From positions 1 to 55,233 of the forward strand of contig JAEOSY010000326.1 in the NCBI GenBank assembly GCA_016840125.1: 55,233 nt of DNA. The letters are read 5' to 3'. Positions 54,371-55,233 of the stretch are shown here, in pieces; the first letter of the stretch is position 1, and each line of letters starts with the position of its first letter. The stretch comes from Candidatus Helarchaeota archaeon (lineage in GTDB: Archaea > Asgardarchaeota > Lokiarchaeia > Helarchaeales > HEL-GB-A). Made by a program: the position numbers and the translations under genes. The notes beneath the pieces were generated by a model. It saw nothing but the letters and a program-made list of their open reading frames with translations. It was not told the DNA's origin and did not search any database.

Positions 54371-55233
54371 ATGAGAATGAGAACTGGGCTTAGACGAAAA
54401 TTGAAGTATGGGCGAAAATGTTTTCTGGGTATTAGTCTTATATTTCTGTTTATTTTTGTTAATATTCCATTAACACCCCCTAATTCGCAATTAGATACCG
54501 TCCCGAATCTAAAAACTTTAGCGAGCCACGCTCCTATCACCATTGACGGAAACACTGAATTAGATGCATTTCCTGATAAAACTGGAAACGGAACAGTTGT
54601 AGACCCTTATCTCATTCAAAATTTTGAGATCAATGGGGGGGGATCCAGCGCTCCTATTTATATTCAGAATACCAACAAACCACTCATAATTCAGAATTGT
54701 ACTTTAACAAATTCTAGTACTCTAAGCAGTGGTATCTTTTTCCGTAATTGCACGAACATCGTAGTTCAAAATTGCACCATGCGAGATAACTACCACGGCG
54801 TATACATCAATGGGTCCACCTCAATTACGCTGTTTGATAATGACATCATTTCAAACAATGATATTGGTGTTCATATTCTACACTCCAGTTTCATCAATTT
54901 TACCAATAACGACGCTACCTCGAACGTGGATAAAAACATCCGGTTTGAATACTGTGATAATATGACCATTGTGGGGAATGATGCATCGTACGGGGCGTTC
55001 TGGGGACTCCAACTGTATGAATCCAGTGAGAATTTTGTCTCAAACAACTTCGTGACCGGGGTCACTCGTGGTATCGAAGTAAGTTCTTACAGTGCGAACA
55101 ACACTATTACATATAACAATGTCACGGGGACTCCGGGGTACTCATTGTCCATCTGGTCAGGGTGCCATTATAGTAAGATCATCAATAATACCTTTTCCAA
55201 TGGCGGGACGGGATTATTATTATACCTAGCAGA
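54371..55233 (+). CDS. Second NosD-like beta-helix protein, 3' end beyond the window
   Basis: Open for 287 codons to the window edge. It starts MRMRTGLRRKLKYGRK, followed by a signal-anchor helix (CFLGISLIFLFIFVNIPLT). Next is the entry module ITIDGNTELDAFPDKTGNGT with VVDPYLIQNFEI, then beta-helix turns (LIIQNCTLTNSS, YHGVYINGSTSITLFDNDI, YSANNTITYNNVTG). It is homologous to the N-terminal part of the 1223-aa protein but clearly diverged. AGAGGT lies about ten bases before the ATG. The C-terminal domains are outside the window. Confidence 0.8.
   Translation, partial: MRMRTGLRRKLKYGRKCFLGISLIFLFIFVNIPLTPPNSQLDTVPNLKTLASHAPITIDGNTELDAFPDKTGNGTVVDPYLIQNFEINGGGSSAPIYIQNTNKPLIIQNCTLTNSSTLSSGIFFRNCTNIVVQNCTMRDNYHGVYINGSTSITLFDNDIISNNDIGVHILHSSFINFTNNDATSNVDKNIRFEYCDNMTIVGNDASYGAFWGLQLYESSENFVSNNFVTGVTRGIEVSSYSANNTITYNNVTGTPGYSLSIWSGCHYSKIINNTFSNGGTGLLLYLA

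Overview
The window looks like a stretch of an AT-rich archaeal genome, most probably from an Asgard archaeon. The reasons are: archaeal Shine-Dalgarno boxes of the GGTGA type, TATA-like boxes and oligo-T ends; two archaeal 2-oxoacid ferredoxin oxidoreductases; huge asparagine-rich, sequon-rich surface proteins built from FN3-like, LamG-like, lamin-tail-like and NosD-type beta-helix modules; and two small longin/roadblock-like proteins of the kind common in Asgard genomes. The lineage is an inference from gene content. No rRNA, tRNA, CRISPR array or insertion sequence was recognised.

Layout. 1-9.6 kb: a TPR protein cut by the left edge, a zinc-ribbon protein, an unknown protein, a longin-like protein, a DUF362 protein, two tandem four-helix membrane proteins with an enoyl-CoA hydratase, a winged-helix protein, a homing-endonuclease-repeat protein with a nuclease-like C-terminus, and a 2[4Fe-4S] protein. 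9.6-25.6 kb: two giant single-pass surface proteins (1913 and about 3199 aa) on the minus strand, with a 116-aa ORF between them. Both giants end in a cytosolic tail of a helical repeat that I do not recognise, and the small ORF is one free-standing copy of that repeat. The non-coding DNA in front of each giant carries the same ordered set of inverted repeats at identical spacing. 26-30.6 kb: an asparagine-synthase-like protein without its glutaminase cysteine, a HAD phosphatase, an SCP2-like protein, a second longin-like protein, a zinc-ribbon protein and a membrane protein. 30.6-31.8 kb: a SWIM zinc-finger gene whose leader contains a strong candidate structured RNA.

32-43 kb is metabolic: a korABC-type operon, two monoacylglycerol-lipase-like hydrolases around a DUF1801 protein, an M20 peptidase, an NAD-dependent epimerase/dehydrogenase, a HicBA toxin-antitoxin pair, and an operon of a MetV-like protein with indolepyruvate oxidoreductase iorA-iorB. 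43.2-43.8 kb holds a VapB-like antitoxin with a frameshifted PIN toxin. 43.9-55.2 kb returns to cell-surface functions: an epoxide-hydrolase-like enzyme, a small anchored protein, a Yip1-like membrane protein, a membrane-anchored PHP (DUF3604) protein, a lamin-tail-domain protein, a 1223-aa NosD-like secreted beta-helix protein, a decayed copy of its 3' end, a 51-aa DUF4177-like gene, and a second NosD-like gene running off the right edge.

How it fits together (inference): the surface genes share modules (FN3-like unit, lamin-tail domain, beta-helix entry module) and look like an evolving cell-envelope repertoire. The two giants appear co-regulated through a common operator array and carry related cytosolic tails, so they could act as adhesion or sensing receptors that recruit an internal partner. 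The ferredoxin-dependent oxidoreductases fit anaerobic use of peptides and amino acids together with the peptidase.
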